This document shows positions 46,543 through 60,915 of a stretch of 64,000 nucleotides of DNA, in pieces (position 1 is the first letter of the stretch; every line of letters begins with the position of its first letter). The stretch covers positions 10,178,233 to 10,242,232 of the forward strand of contig NC_132973.1 in NCBI RefSeq assembly GCF_047496725.1. Reading direction: 5' to 3'. The notes beneath the pieces are model-generated. The model was given only the letters and a program-made list of their open reading frames with translations. It searched no databases and was not told the DNA's origin. The DNA comes from Anoplolepis gracilipes (Eukaryota; Arthropoda; Insecta; Hymenoptera; Formicidae). The position numbers were made by a program, and so were the translations under genes.

Positions 46543-49500
46543 TACAGAGAGAAACGAGAACGGTCGATTTTGCAAAATGAGTTCTTTATTCCTGAGACAG
46601 AATGGTCGTTCCTTCCTTTTTAGGCGCGTGCAGCGCTTAAAATTAGATTTTGCCGGAGAAGAGAATCGTCTCCGATCGAAGAATCTTCCTTCTCAATTCA
46701 CGAATCCTTCGACCGGACGTGCGAATAGCGGGCAACCACCGTTGCCCATTTTCATCGAATCGACGGAAAGACGTTATATATGTGCGTCCTAATGAAAAAC
46801 GATTGGAACGCGGCGAAACGTGCCAGAACGAGCGAAATTCCTTCGTGCGGCGCGCGAAACAAAAACTTGAAACGTGACGCTACTCTAAGTATCGAACGGT
46901 AACGAGAGAAGAGAAGGGCCCGCAGATGGAAGGAGTGACTTTCCGGTGCAGGCCATAATTTTCGTCGTCAACAAGGCACTCGATACGAAAAGAAGAGGAA
47001 AGCGCACAGGCGGGTTAATTATTTTTCTCCTAGTACTCTCCGGTTGCTGCCGCGTGCCCGCCCTTCCCGCAGAAAGGATATAAATTCGCTTTCGCATCTT
47101 ATATTTCAGGGGATCTTTTGATCCGGTCAAAGTGAGAAAAATGGGTTCGTTGTAATTGGTGAGCTTGAAAGGATCAGGGGACCACCGATGGTTGCCTTGT
47201 TTGAAGTATCTTCATATTGTCGTGTTCAATAACATTCTCAACGTTCTTTTTGATGAAATTAAGAAAAAAAGTAAATAGATTCTAAATTTCTATATAATTT
47301 TCTAATTAAAAAAAATTTTTAATTTTCTGCTAGAAATTTTAGTGTGTTCTCTAAGCGATATAGCTTTGTTAAAGTGCTTAAGTACTTTTTCTCGTTAATG
47401 TTAATCGACGCGAAATAATTGAGATGGTTACTGCTTGTTTACGATGTTTGAAAATTATTTTTGCTTGATATAAAAAAAGAGTAAAACGAAAAGAATAACT
47501 TTTTAAGATTTAATTCTTTTATACATAGTATAATATTATTTATAGATACATTATGACTCAAACTCTTGTTTAACAAAAATAAATTATTTTTTTGAATTCT
47601 TTTGTGTATTTTCAGATATAAAAAAAGTTGTAATTAATATGTATATTAAGTTATTAAAAAATTAATTAACAAAATTAAGTGTAATGAGAAACAATTCTCT
47701 AAAGAGAATTAATTTAATTTTTGTTAAATGTTTTCGCATTTCCAATTAATTATCAATTAATTGGAAAGATTGTAGAACTTCCTACATCGCCACAGATATA
47801 TGTACATATTTTCATATTTAATTAACATTAATGCAACTGTAAACAAATAAAATTCAATATATCTATCATATTCAATAATTGATTAAATATAAAATTATAT
47901 ATGTATATTAATATATTGCAATTAAGTAATGTTTGTTCAAAAATTCAAAAATTAAGTTTTAACTTTTTTTTTAAATACATAAATTTGTAAATGTTTAAAT
48001 ACTTTTGATCGACATTATATATGTAATTATTAATTATATTTGTTGTATGTTCATAACCTAATATGTTTCATATTGAATGTGTTGAAATAATATCGCCGAA
48101 ACATTCGAATCTATTACCTCTGTTATGTTTTGCGAATTAAATATCTAATTTACGACAAACGGTTTTCCGTAATGTATATGCAATTGCGATCAAACACTGA
48201 TTTTGCAGTAGTATATTTGTAAATAGATATGAAATATAGAATAATATATTCGTAAATAGATATAAAATAAAAATAATATAATCATAAATATGGATATTCG
48301 CGAGACGTTTCGTCACATGGAAACGCGAAAGTTTATTCGTGTTAGAGCAAACTGTTGTGACAATTGCATTCTTCCCTTTTCCCATATTTTCCCATTTACA
48401 TCCTCTCGCAGTCTGCCGATTAGATAAGCAAATTGCAACTGCTATTATTTTTCGCAACCATATGTATATATGTAAAGCCAGTCATTATTATATTATGTCT
48501 TAAACAAAATTTCAAAGTCCGCATATATTACGCGTATTATCTTTCATAATCTCCTTTATTTTGATATTAACTGCGGAATTTTACTATGCAGTCAAACATG
48601 ACTTTATGCAAACACACCTGTTTGTATTCTAAAACTGCTATTCACAAATACATATACATATAAACGATATGAAGGAACTCATTTCTAAAAGAAACTATAA
48701 ATATTATTCAGTAATTACGTAAAAGTTACATACAGTTAATACAGCTTTTATGTTAAAGCTCATTTTGAAAACGTAACAATTTCAGATTACTGCATTATTT
48801 TACTGTTTTTTCTCACCAAGATTTTTACCTAGAATTGAGATCTAGATAGTTAATTAGATACTCTACTCATAAATAATAATTAAATTTGATCTTTCTCTAT
48901 ATACTTTCTTTCCTTCTTTCGTAATTACAACTCCAAATTTCTACGGTTAAAAGGTACTCAGGAAACCTGAGAAAGTTACCGGCCCAATTTAGCGGGAATG
49001 GGGTCGATGAAAGTCTCGAGAGTCACGATTTCTCATTTGATTGGACAGTGCGAAATCGAATCTCGACTACCACGTTGCGGTAGGAGCACAGGCGAGTTAG
49101 ATTGCCGTAATACGAGAAGATTCTCGATCAACGCCTTTTCGACTATAGTTCCCCCGCAAATACCTGTCAAGATTTTATTATCAGATTTAACCGAGCATCT
49201 CCCTCTCCATACTTATACAACCCTTTATATGAATGCGTCGATCGAAAATTATTGCTACAATTTCGAGATGAAATTTTATCTGAATGAACCTTGGCTTTTC
49301 GCGTGTACATAGATGATATTGGTTGACCCAGTCGCGATAGGTACCTTTTGCCCGTTAAATCAACTAATTTAACTGAGTAAATACCATACTGGTTCACCCA
49401 ATTGGCCACGGCAATCTGCCAGAACCATTATGCTGGATCGTTACTTTGCAACGCGTCTCGCAATGCGTCTCTCTTACAGAAATATATATTATTGTTAATC

Positions 49501-52203
49501 CACCATATTTATGTTTAAATATTTTTGTATTATTATTTAATCGTATCTCAGGTATAATCAGGTCCGTTCGTCTCACAAACAGATTATTAATCATTAATTA
49601 TTACATATAAAATAATAAAAATTTAATTAAAAATAAAATGTGCAATGCCATTTTTTTCCAAGATTGCCTTATTATTCTTAGCATTCAAAAATTCCAATTT
49701 AATTGTACGATTAATTGCATGATTTTAATATTGTACGATTCCTCCTCTATATATTACCTTGGAGACAATCTCAATTACGACGCGGACGCGAAATCTGGCT
49801 ATAAATATTTTCCGCTTTGGTGTTTCTACGTTACTATAGTTTCACGCTTTCTCTACGTATCCTTTTTATTCCTTGCTTGCTATCGCGGACGTAACTAGGA
49901 GACAAATGTTGAAATACCTGGTAGTTTCTCCTTTGCGCGTGTTGTGACTAGAGAGCAAGGTTAACGTTTGTTTCCTTAGCGAATTCTAAGATTAAGAGCT
50001 TTCATCTTGATAAGACTGCTAAAAAATGGTCGACACAATAGCGGTCGACAGGTGAGACACTGGATGGAAAAGTTTTGGAGGAGAGGTATCTCTCTCTCGA
50101 CGCTGCGACATCAAGATGGGAAAATAGGGCACAACCCAAAATACAGGAACTGATAGTATTCTTCCAGTAATCGACTGTCAAACGAGAATAGCAGCGAAAA
50201 AGGTGCTTTTGTTAATAGATATAGATAAATATAAATTTCGGCTTTTTTAAAAATTGCTAGTTAATTAACGTAATAATAGAATGCTAATTTGCATCCAACT
50301 TACATTTGTATTGACGTCTGTATTGTACGTGTGTATTATACTTCATATTGGACTGCATTGCGGATAGCTTTTGTCGGAACAGATATTTTTGCCGTCAGTA
50401 ATCTTTTATGTGGAATTCTTCGTCTTTCCGGTTATTCTTGTGAAACGAATGATAGGATCACGAAACATGTGTATAACCTTCTGCAACACATATTCTCTCT
50501 CTTTTTCTTGTCACGATTTTGTACATCAGACGATGTAAGAAATTTTCTCCTCATCTATACAGTTATATTTATATTTATTTAACAATTGCGCTAAATTTTT
50601 TGTAAAATTTAATGTAAAATAGTGCTATTGGAAGATTAGAAAATTATAATGTAAAATTGTAATTATAAATATATGGCATTAAAAAATATTTATCAAGGCA
50701 TTTATTAAGGTATGTATATTTTATTTTATTGCTTCTCGCTGCTTATGCTGCTTTTCACGCCATCTTAAGAAAAGGGAGAGGGAGATTATCCCTTTTTTCT
50801 AACTAACGGTAAGATACGATTGTTCATCTTTAGTATGCGCCCACTACTCTTATCTTATTGTCTCTTTAAGATCAACGTATATGCCTCAGTAACTGTTTTC
50901 TCATTTACTGTTCTCTATGTTTCGCTTGCTCTGCAGCCTGATTAACAACTCCGACAGCTAGTCAAAATTTGCATACGTTGTAGATGATCAATAAATGCTG
51001 CCGCTTCCGTGAATACTGCACACCGTGCGTTTTTGCAAATATTTTTCGCTTTGCATGTATTTAACTTCATTAAGCCAGATAATAGGCTAATTAACAAAAC
51101 AAGCGCTTGAAAATATAACTCAAATATCAGAGTTGTCTTTTTTTTTTTTAACTAGATAATTTCCTGAACATTTTGAGTTATGTAAAATGATTTTTAAATA
51201 TGTCTAAAGACCTAAAAAAATGCTGATAAGATATAAAAATAACTTTAAAATAACGTTGAAATAGTCCGTTTTGTTTAGAAAAATAAATTATAATTTTTAA
51301 TTCAGTTTAGTTTATAATAATTAAAAATGTATTAAATATTTTTGTAGAAAAATTGTAATTTTATCAAAAGTTAAAATAAAAAAACGTTGACTTTGTTCAG
51401 GCTAAAATTATAATTCAGAATAAGAAAAAGAAAAAGAGCTTTTCTTTAACAAACAATACAGACTAAATTGTAGTCAAATATATATATAAAAAATTTTTTT
51501 TTAATTATTTGGTTGTTAATTGTTAAGTGGTTAGAAAAAAAAATAAAAATAGATAATTTTGTTATATAATTTCGTGACTGCGTTCACCTCTTTATCTTAA
51601 TACCCCGTGTTCCATTGTTTTCATTTAAATTCTAAGCGGAGATTACGACAGTTGTGAGAGGAAGTCAAATAGAAATTTGACTTTACTGTTACCGAGTTTC
51701 CATCTTCTACAGCGACCGGTTTAATCGATTATTTAATTAGTTGCGATCGAATTAGCTAGAAATTCCGAAGGTAGGGAAAACCGGGGCATTTGAGAAAGGA
51801 TTACAAGAGGCGTTCGCGCAGGATAAGGGCGATCCGGGAAACTGCTCATCCGAGAAAGTAGCCCGCGCCGTCGTGTTCCTGGGACAATGGATGTAGTAGC
51901 AGGGCGATATCGAGATAGATACTTGTTCCCCAGCATCGGAGATCCGTAATCCCACGCGCTTTTCACGCGCGTTCCAGAGAGGCGTTCTTCCGTTGTGCGG
52001 AGTAGCACCACGAAATTGGTGATCGCTCCTCGGGGGATATAATCGTAGCCGCGAAACAGCCGCGTGCCTGTGGATAAAGCCGAGGGAGCTCGATCGAAAA
52101 CCATTCGCGGGGCAAGCAATGTAGATAAACCCAGGTACAGGAAGCTACGATGAGGATCGCTATAAACATCCTTCTGTGGCCTTAGTAAGCGCGTGTTGCG
52201 TAC

Positions 52204-52227
52204 GTGTGTGTGTGTGTGTGTGTGTGC
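52204..52227. repeat. (GT)n microsatellite
   Basis: About twelve GT dinucleotides, uninterrupted. Confidence 0.96.
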
Positions 52228-52556
52228 GCACCCGTTACGGATATCGCGTAAAAACTGAAGCTGAGAGAAACCTCTTCGAGACCAAGCTTTCATGTGCCAT
52301 CGTGCGTGATGTACGTAGTAATACACCGGACGCTCATAAATGCCTTCGTTCCACTAAATAGGCAAGTTTGTGTGGAACAAATCAAGTGTGTCCATTTTAA
52401 ATTCGATCCAAGATTCAAAGTTAGGATTATAAATGTAAAGAGATATGACCCGTAAAAAAAAAAAAAAGAAAATCATCGGAGATAAAAAATAAAATAAAAA
52501 AACTTTGCCTTATTTTCCTTCTTGCAATTCCTTCGTGACTACATTTAGTCACGAGT

Positions 52557-52924
52557 CACTCAAAAAAATGATCTTGCAACTTGAACAAAAATTTTCTAGA
52601 TGTAAAAAATTAACTGAAACGGATAAATTATTAGCAAATACTGTGATACTGCATATATTTTGCACTTGATCAATTTAAATGACAGAGACAGAATTTATAT
52701 CTGTACTATTAGTGTAATTTAGAAAGAAAATTTTATAGGACAATTATATTTATGATTAAGATTTGGCAATGGGATTTAAATTTTCTACAGGTATTGCTAG
52801 AATATTGCTGCTATAAATTCTATAGCAAACAATATTCAAACAGATACGTATTCAAAAAGTAGCGATAAATTTTAATTGAGACATCTAGAAATCTATCTAC
52901 GCCAGCAAAATATTTTGTTGAGTG
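52557..52924 (-). mobile_element. CACTCAA-type MITE, copy B, uninterrupted
   Basis: 368 bp with exact terminal CACTCAA and TTGAGTG and imperfect inverted repeats of about 40 bp. It matches copy A (26638-27496) in reverse and shows CTAAATTACACTAATAG where copy A is split by the TA-flanked MITE. No clear target-site duplication is visible, which leaves the superfamily open. Confidence 0.87.
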
Positions 52925-53928
52925 GTATTTTCTTGAAAAAAAGCTTCAATGTAACGTGCCAAAGTATCGGTATATATTTTCGTTCCATAGAAATTACAGT
53001 TTCGCGTTCCCTTAATGTTTGCATAAAGAGTGGAGCGTCCCGCGAGCTGTCAATAGATTAACCGCGGTTTCGCATTTACGTATTAGTGGCTATTACACGC
53101 GAGCAACGTTCCGCACTAAATAAGTTACATAACTTTACGAGACATGGACAAAGAGGGAGAAAAAGGGAGTTAAAAGACGAGGGATATCCCGAACGTACTG
53201 ACACTTTCGAGAAGCTTTTAAGATGTTCTGCTTTTACAGCTTGCAGTAACTGGTGCCGTTATCTGTGCGCCGTTTAACCGTAATGCGGCAAGGCCCTTCC
53301 TATATCGCTTCTTTACCGAAGGCATCATGGCATCGTAATGCCGGAACGTGTCGCCTCGTTTTCCTCCGTATTTGTATCTTTTTTTTTTACTCGTGAGTGC
53401 CATCAATTCAAATTTACGTCCTCGAGAGGTATCAGAGATATTTAGAAGAGATTCTCTAATAAAACTGTTTTGAACGATGCAATTTATTTATCATGATTTA
53501 TCCGATTTTCCTCGGACTTTTGGACGTCAGATTAACGCAAATTAATTCTTTGAAATAGAAATGAATAATATATCTCTCTTTTATTTAGAAATTGAAAATA
53601 GTAACGCATTAAAAACTTAAGTTTTATAAAAATTTGCCCTTTCTTTATATACGTTTTCAAAGAAAAATGTTCTGTATAATGTGGTTTTTTCTGATTTTAA
53701 ACAAACTTATTGTTAAATGCAAAACGTCAGATATCGCGCATGTAAAAAGAAATAATACAAGTTTGTTTTACGCAAACATGCTGTAGGATATGCTCTGGGA
53801 GATATATAACAAATAGTTATGTAAGTCGAGAACATAACAATTTTACGCCGTATTTCCTATCTGCGAGAAAAGCTAGCGCATCTCGATATTTAAAATTCAC
53901 GATCGATATCGATACTAACGGCGTTGCC

Positions 53929-53995
53929 ATGGAAGATGCGCAGAAGAGCATCCGCTGCAATACTTTTCCTATCCTTAAACGCGAAGAGTATCAAG
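53929..53995 (+). other. Candidate first coding exon (weak)
   Basis: An ATG in a favourable context (TTGCCATGG) opens 22 codons beginning MEDAQKSIRC and ending KREEYQ. It runs into a donor-like AAG|GTAGGT at 53995/53996. The frame closes shortly after, in the would-be intron. The peptide is hydrophilic and matches nothing I know. One such arrangement can arise by chance in 64 kb. Confidence 0.2.
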
Positions 53996-55514
53996 GTAGG
54001 TCGACATTCTCAATATAACCACCTACGGTGGTATACGCCTTTATCGATCGATAACAGCTCGAATGGAGGGCTTTATCAAACTGCTAAAGATATGCATATG
54101 TGCAGATTGTATTCATTTTTACGCTTAACGAAGATATAGACTGATTTTATCATCTATGTTTATGACAAACACATAAATATTATATATATATTATACATAT
54201 TATATTATAGCTATTATGTCAATGATATAAGTCAATCAACTTCCTTCTTTTTCCTTCCTATATATATTCCGACATCAATATTCATTGACGAAACGTGTTG
54301 TTCGCACCAAGTCACTTCGCATCAAACCCGAGTTTATTGAAATACCATCACGAATCAAGCGCTTAAGATGTCAGTTGTGGAATTCCAATTTTGATGCCTT
54401 CAATGATGTCGTCTCTCGATGATTATGACCGTACCTAATTATTATATTGTCAGCACATTCCGTAAAATATTTTTCCATAAAAACAATCAAATATTCGAAT
54501 ATTTCAGTCAAATCATAATATGACAAAAAAGTAAAAAATGGATATAGGTATATATCACATTATATAATGAATGAATTATGTAAAAGTATATACAACTATT
54601 GTCTAGTATGTATATTAAATCTCTCTGTCCTTTGTAAAGCTTTTAATTGATTTGAAGATTTTAAAATAAAAAAAGAATGAATTTTTTAAAATTATTTTAA
54701 TTATATATCAACCCAATACAATTAATTAGATCTCATTAACCTATTATTATATATTATAAAGTTTGTGTGCAAATATTAAAGAAGAGACACGAAAAGTCTC
54801 ATTGCGGTGAAGCAATCGCATGTTCAAAGATTTCGTGAAAAGTTTAATTTAATTAAAACTTGAATGAATATACGTTTATAAGAGAATTCAAGAAAGACAT
54901 GAAACGTACAATGTAAGAGTGAGAAATTCGCCAGCTGACGCGATTTTTTTTAAGCTTGACATTTGTAATTAGTGAGTCCTGGACGTTGAATCTTTTGGTT
55001 AAACTGCTTCTAACATCTCATTAAAGAAAGATTGAAATCACTCGGCGAATCGTAGCTGGTTAAACGACGAGAGAATATTTTATAAAAAAAAAAGTCTAAG
55101 AGCAAAACATCTCCCATTGAAATAGCAACGCGATTTTGCCTCGGACATCGCCCTTTAACTTTGCTAATTAACTGTGAGTTACGCGCCAGTCCATAAAACG
55201 GCAACAGCACCGTTTTTTAACTTAAGTTGATTTCCTTGACGGATTTCACGCCGCATTTAATTCTCATCCTTTCAGAATCATGATCGCTCTGCGGCTCTTT
55301 CCTTTGCCACGTTATCGATTATACTCATACATTTTATTCTAACGCTCGACAAAATTACAGTTTGCTAACAGCGTCGTAAAATCCAGCCGTCTTATTTTGA
55401 ATATCATTCGAGCACATCTCTCCTACTTTGCCGAAAGTGCGTATTCGTGTCTGGATTTCGATTTTCGGAGTCTTATGACAAGACATTAGGCAAATTTAAC
55501 GATAAAGAAAATCG

Positions 55515-55537
55515 TTCTCTCTCTCTCTCTCTCTCTT
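55515..55537. repeat. (CT)n microsatellite
   Basis: About eleven CT dinucleotides running into a T run. Confidence 0.95.
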
Positions 55538-58500
55538 TTTATCGGAGAACAATATTGATTTTATATTTACGGCAAGGAATCCATGATTAGGATTCGCAGA
55601 TGCAAAGCCTCGTATAACCGGGACATATTCCAAGACATCGTCGTAAAAGTAGACTTTCGACAGGGAGATTCCCGAGATTCGATCGTCATTTCGATCAGCC
55701 TTTCAAAGACACATCAGCTGATCGGATTTCATTCAGAGAATTAATTCAATTTTCGACAGACGTTGGGCCTGATTTTTATTAAATTCTTTTTAAAAATTAA
55801 TTAATGCCATTAAAATTATAAGAAGAACACGACAGTGATTTGTGCACAAAGTTTTTGCCGGGATGTGTTTTCTCTGTTACTTAGTCGAGAGTGGCTATTC
55901 TTGTTGTACTATCTGGCCAAAGTCATCCGCGTGTACTCGCGCGTAACAAGTAAACTTATCTGCTATACATATAGTGAGAAGTGTTAGCAGCATGGCCATT
56001 CTGTATCATGATACACAATGCGACTATGAAGATATTCCCACCTAAACTTGCCCAGGTATGTTACTATACATCTATTTATCTATAGAACAAAGTGTAGTCG
56101 CGGGACATGGATATAATTATCCGGAGTTCTCTTACAAAGGAGCGCATACCGTATAGTTTATGTAAGCTACGTTTGTACCTCTGTCTGTTGAGACGCAATT
56201 GGTATTAGGGTCGTAATACAATTATTCCTGAGACGTCGCTAAATCTATAGCGCTGACGAGACGAAGGAGAAGCTTTAGAGAAAACATGTGTCGTAATTTT
56301 GCTCAATATTAATGTTAATTTAATCTCCTTTTAGCGAGAAGCCATCGAAAGAGAATTAGTTTGAATTTCTATCATTTTGTAAGATGAATTAAGCTATAAA
56401 TCATCGCGATAGATTAACAGTGATATAAGCTAAGATTGCTACAGGTACTGTTATTAATATATCGCGATGTAATATTTTATACGTGCGTTTTAAGCCTATC
56501 AATGTTTTTTTTTTTCACGATAAAAACAAATACATGTACATTTTTTTATGTCTGATAAAAGACATAACGCACGCATTAAATGGAGTTAAAATTCGTTAAG
56601 CTACTCTCCGAATAACTGTTGATCAAAAAACAAACATAAAAAAAACTACCAAATTGCCTTTGGAAAAACCATTTCGCGAGTTTAAAGTGATAATTTCCGA
56701 GGGTTTTTGTTCGCGTGAGTAGATGTAATTTTTCGGCCAACTACATGTGTCAAGCCAGTGTTATCGGTTCAACTTTACAACAGTATCTCCTATGACCGTT
56801 GGCGATATATTCAGCCATTCACGAATGGCTATACGCGAGGCAATCGTTCGCTGTATTAAAGTACTTCGCGTGCGCGCGCGCGTTCGCGCAACCAATTAAA
56901 TCCGCGGAGTTTAACTTAATTTACCCTTTATTGCCTGCAGCCGGACAAGAGGAGAAAATTTATCTGTAAGCGCGCTTTCGCCGTGTAATCGCTATACGAA
57001 TTCCTCTGTTTTACGCGTTCGCGTTCCTCCGCTTTGCACCCCGCGAATGCAGTAGCAACAATATAACGTTGAAAATCAAAATCCCTTCGACCTTGCTTCC
57101 TGGCTCACACGAATGGACGAATGCAGATTTAATATAATTCGCACGTACGCAAATATAGAATGCACATGCATGTAATCCGATTTAGATTGTCAGATAAACA
57201 CAGAGTGTATATACGAAACGCATCCAGTTAGAAGGGAATCATTGGGAATTAATTAATGATTATAGGGTTCCTTAACTACCATAATGGTTATAGGATTCTC
57301 AACATCATCTACAGATCCTTAGGGCTTTTTCGTAATCGAATTAAATAATAGTTATGCGATTCTACGATTGTATAAATTTCGTATAAAAGACATTATCTTT
57401 TCTTTGTTTCTTACATTACATAAATACGATTCTAAATTTTTAGATAGACTATTTTGTAACTTTCGCAAGTTCTTAAAATTGTGACGTGGTAAAACAATTT
57501 TCGAAATTGTATTAAACGTCTAAAAAACTATTGGCAACGATTTATATTTTTCTTGTGTAGGAAAAAAGTTATTTTTTACCGACAAGTTGCGTAATTATTA
57601 CACCATGACACAGTTAGAGGTAATGATAATCTTAGCCTCGTTAAATTTAATCTTTGAAAAGCGCACGCATTATCGCGCGTATATATTAATTATAGTGACA
57701 AATTAATTAATGACAAACACATTGATTTAGACTTTAGACACATCAAGATAGCAAATATAGCGAAACAATAGTTATCGCATCTGTAGATAGGCGTAGCATT
57801 GCAAGCATGTCCGATGCAGGTTCACTTAGCACCGTATCCGCGTGTTGCTTTCCGATGTAACATGTATCGTGTATAAAGATACAATCGCGGTGCTCGGCGT
57901 CTGATGCACTCTACTCATGTAGGAATATCTAATGCGGCTGATCTTGGTGCGCAGAAAGTGATGTACGAGGTCCTTAGCCCTATTACCTCCCTCAGACTTA
58001 ATAATTATGGATTTTTTTTCATCCTTTACAAGTGCATAATATTAGAGTCTCTGTTGGTGAATTGTATGAAAATCCTTTTAGAAACACGAGGCAATATTAT
58101 TTCCCATTTCAAATTCACATGATTACGGGTCTTTATAAATTTTAAATATCTAATGCGATTATCGTGTAATACAATTTCGAGCTGCGTAAATAGCTTTTTT
58201 CACTCTGAAAGAATTTTCGTTATAATAAAATTAATTTAATATACCGTTCGTAATAATTAGGCATTAGTTAACAGTGCGTGTACATTTATTTTACGTTAAA
58301 TATAGCAATGATAATCAAAAACATAAATAATTTATATTATTTTATAATTGAATAAAGTCATATTGAACAATCTTGGCATTTTTTAAATTGCCTTTAATTT
58401 GCCTTTTGTTTAGTACTCGTTTGTATTTAGAAATAGTTTAATTTTTTAAATGCATAATTGTTACAAATACTATTAAATTTGATTTTAATTCATTTGAAAT

Positions 58501-60426
58501 GCACTTTCTGACGCGACATTAAAACGTCAGACGATACCCTTTGTTCTTACTCTCGAATCGTCTTACAGGAAAAACGATGAGTGCTATAATAAAATGCTCA
58601 CGAAAGAACGTTTGCAAAATTCAAAATAGGAAAATGAGTTAAAAAAACATTGCACGTAATTTATGGATATATATAATGTAATTGATAATTGAATTCAAAG
58701 CAAATTTTAAAATATTTAAAATTGTTTGTTTTATACGTATATAGAAATCATATAAGATAACATCCCAAATGTACGGTTCAAGTAATATTTACAAAGATAT
58801 TCTTGATAACAAAATATCGCAATTCACATTAATCTATTTTTTATTTTAATCGGGAATTCAAAATTGTCGTTTTTAAAATTGCTGAAATTTTTTCCTCGAA
58901 TATTCCAGTTCAATATTTTCCTCGTGGAAATTTCAGTTCCACTGACATTTGTCATATGTAAACGTAAAATCGTTAGAACTTGGTCTCATGTACGTTCGAT
59001 ATTCCCTTCAATATCTTTGACAAAAATTTCTATTATCTTTCAAAATATAACCGTGTTATTTTACATTAGAAGTACGTAGAAGTAAGAATAGACGAGAGAA
59101 GTCATTCGTTAAATCAGCGTCTTTTTCTAATTGGCTCGGATGTATTCTTTTGCGCAATCTAACTCAGTAATAATGAGGCAATGGGGATGAGGGTGAGCAC
59201 TACGGGAATATCAATCGTTGTACCATAAGGAACTATAAAGCGTTTTGTGGCTCGCAACTATGTGGATTTGCGAGCGAGTTTTTTTCCATGACGGCACTCC
59301 CAGGAGAAAGCATCTTTTTCCCGTGGACAAACCGCGTTGACGTAAAGGTGTTTCAAAGGCTCTTTCCACCGAAGGAGTTTCTTCGTCCACTTATCCCTCC
59401 TTTTATCTCCTGAGTTTTATTTGATTGTCCGAAGGGAGCTAGCTGGCAGATTAAAGGCGAGTCTAGCGTTCCTAGTCGAAACGACTGAAGGGTCGGAGAA
59501 AAGCATTGAAAAAGAGAGAAAGAGGAAAATTCAAAATGATCTATTGTTTTTGCATAAACCTCTCAGAATATAAATTTGAAGAAAAAAAAACAGCGGAATA
59601 CAACGATTCATTACTCAGAAAAATGCCGGTGAACGCTCACGATGAGAGAAGATACGGGAGAACGTCACGGGTTGGTTAGTACGGTCAACTTTTAACTTCG
59701 TCGGCTTCCTCTTCCGTTCTTTTCTCTCTTCTATGCCGCGCCCGTTAGTACTTATCGTCCACTTTTTCCTACCGCACACACCTTGTAGACGGTGTACTTT
59801 TAACTTTCACGACGTACTTTCCTAACTGCGGACCTGTATCTTGGATAACGAGGGGCGAAGCGATGTACGACACAGCTTCGCCCGAGACAAAGTACGGTCG
59901 TGGCACAATCATGGCTTGTGCACGCCCTGCTTTACATGCAAATGTATGTACGTAGGCGTGTTTATGAGCAAAACATTCTATATAGCTGTTGCCTAGAAGC
60001 GGCGATCTTAATAGACTCTGATTGCTCAACCTGCTTGCATTTCTGCAATTTTCTTGATGATGCAAGAAAACTTTATTTATTTATCAATTTTTAAATTCAT
60101 TTCTTTGGGGAGTTATCTAAACTTTTTGAGTTTTAACAAACATATAATCTAATCATGAATAATTTATTCTCCTATTGTTATTTTCAATATGTATTATGAT
60201 TCTCAGAAAATTATTATAATAAGCTTTATTTCACAATTAATCGTATAAGCTTAGAATTTAATTAAATCAAATAACTAGCATTATAAGACTTATATGTCTT
60301 ATCGAATATGTCAAATTTTATGATTATTTTTAATGCAACATTTCGCGTTTCTATATGTTATTTTGTTATAATAATTACATAGTAAGATTCATGTATAATA
60401 TATCAGAATTTAATTTTAGTTTTTAT

Positions 60427-60545
60427 GGATAATTAAATTTAAATGATCTTGCTGCATTTATTTTAATTACCTTTATTTCAGTCTTTACGATACATAATTA
60501 AACTCAAACGATCTAACTGCATTCGCTTTAATTATCTTTATTTAC
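60427..60545. repeat. Two-unit imperfect tandem repeat, period about 64 bp
   Basis: The block ATAATTAAATTTAAATGATC..TGCATT..TTTAATTA.CTTTATTT at about 60428-60480 recurs from about 60492 as ATAATTAAACTCAAACGATC..TGCATT..TTTAATTATCTTTATTT. It is a local duplication without wider copies in the window. Confidence 0.8.
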
Positions 60546-60915
60546 GATCTACTGTAATAACGTGCTGATACAAAGACCTCAGAATTATTGTCAATCCCTG
60601 AACAGGTCTGGAAACGAGCCAAAGTAGAAGAATCCCGAGCATGAAGGATGACAAAATGTGGAAATCATCTTATCATTCTTTATATATAGAGTTTCAAGAC
60701 CGGAAACAAGATTCCCTATTGCTAGCGACGTTACGTCATACGGAGTCTCCAGCTGTAATATCCGCAAGTAATATCAATAGAAGCTCGACCGAAAATCGCG
60801 CGACAGCATATCCTCGGATAATATTTTTATCATTGTTAATCTAGTACTTTCCCATCTTATTGTTAGTTTTTCGATAAGTTATTTTAAATAAAATTGGATT
60901 AAAATTCGAAATTTC
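60546..60915. other. Short non-coding stretch, nothing recognised
   Basis: A 67-codon frame at 60641-60844 starts with ATG but shows no known motif, coding signature or splice context. No repeat was recognised. Confidence 0.45.

Larger units (their letters stand above)
46374..52556. other. Non-coding stretch with hairpins and a GT tract
   Basis: Contains (GA)n near 46404-46427, a hairpin at 46487-46542, two small AT-rich hairpins near 47691-47765 and (GT)n at 52204-52227. CpG-containing parts are 46.57-47.15 kb, 48.97-49.3 kb and 51.7-52.35 kb. The last holds the longest open frame of the window (51733-52326, reverse), which runs through the GT tract and has no recognised domain. Confidence 0.5.
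52925..60425. other. Largely unique non-coding stretch
   Basis: No transposon ends recognised over 7.5 kb, unusual for this window. Holds a candidate first exon at 53929-53995, (CT)n at 55515-55537, a small hairpin at 56813-56830 (AGCCATTC-AC-GAATGGCT), and an alternating GC run at 56871-56882. CpG-containing sections occur at 53.0-53.4 kb, 55.1-55.7 kb, 56.7-57.1 kb and 59.1-60.0 kb. Confidence 0.5.

Noticed and set aside
51733..52326. Longest open frame (197 codons, reverse strand)
   Set aside because: It runs through a GT microsatellite, overlaps other open frames on the same strand, is Arg/Ser-rich without a recognised domain, and lies in a locally GC-rich patch where stops are rarer.
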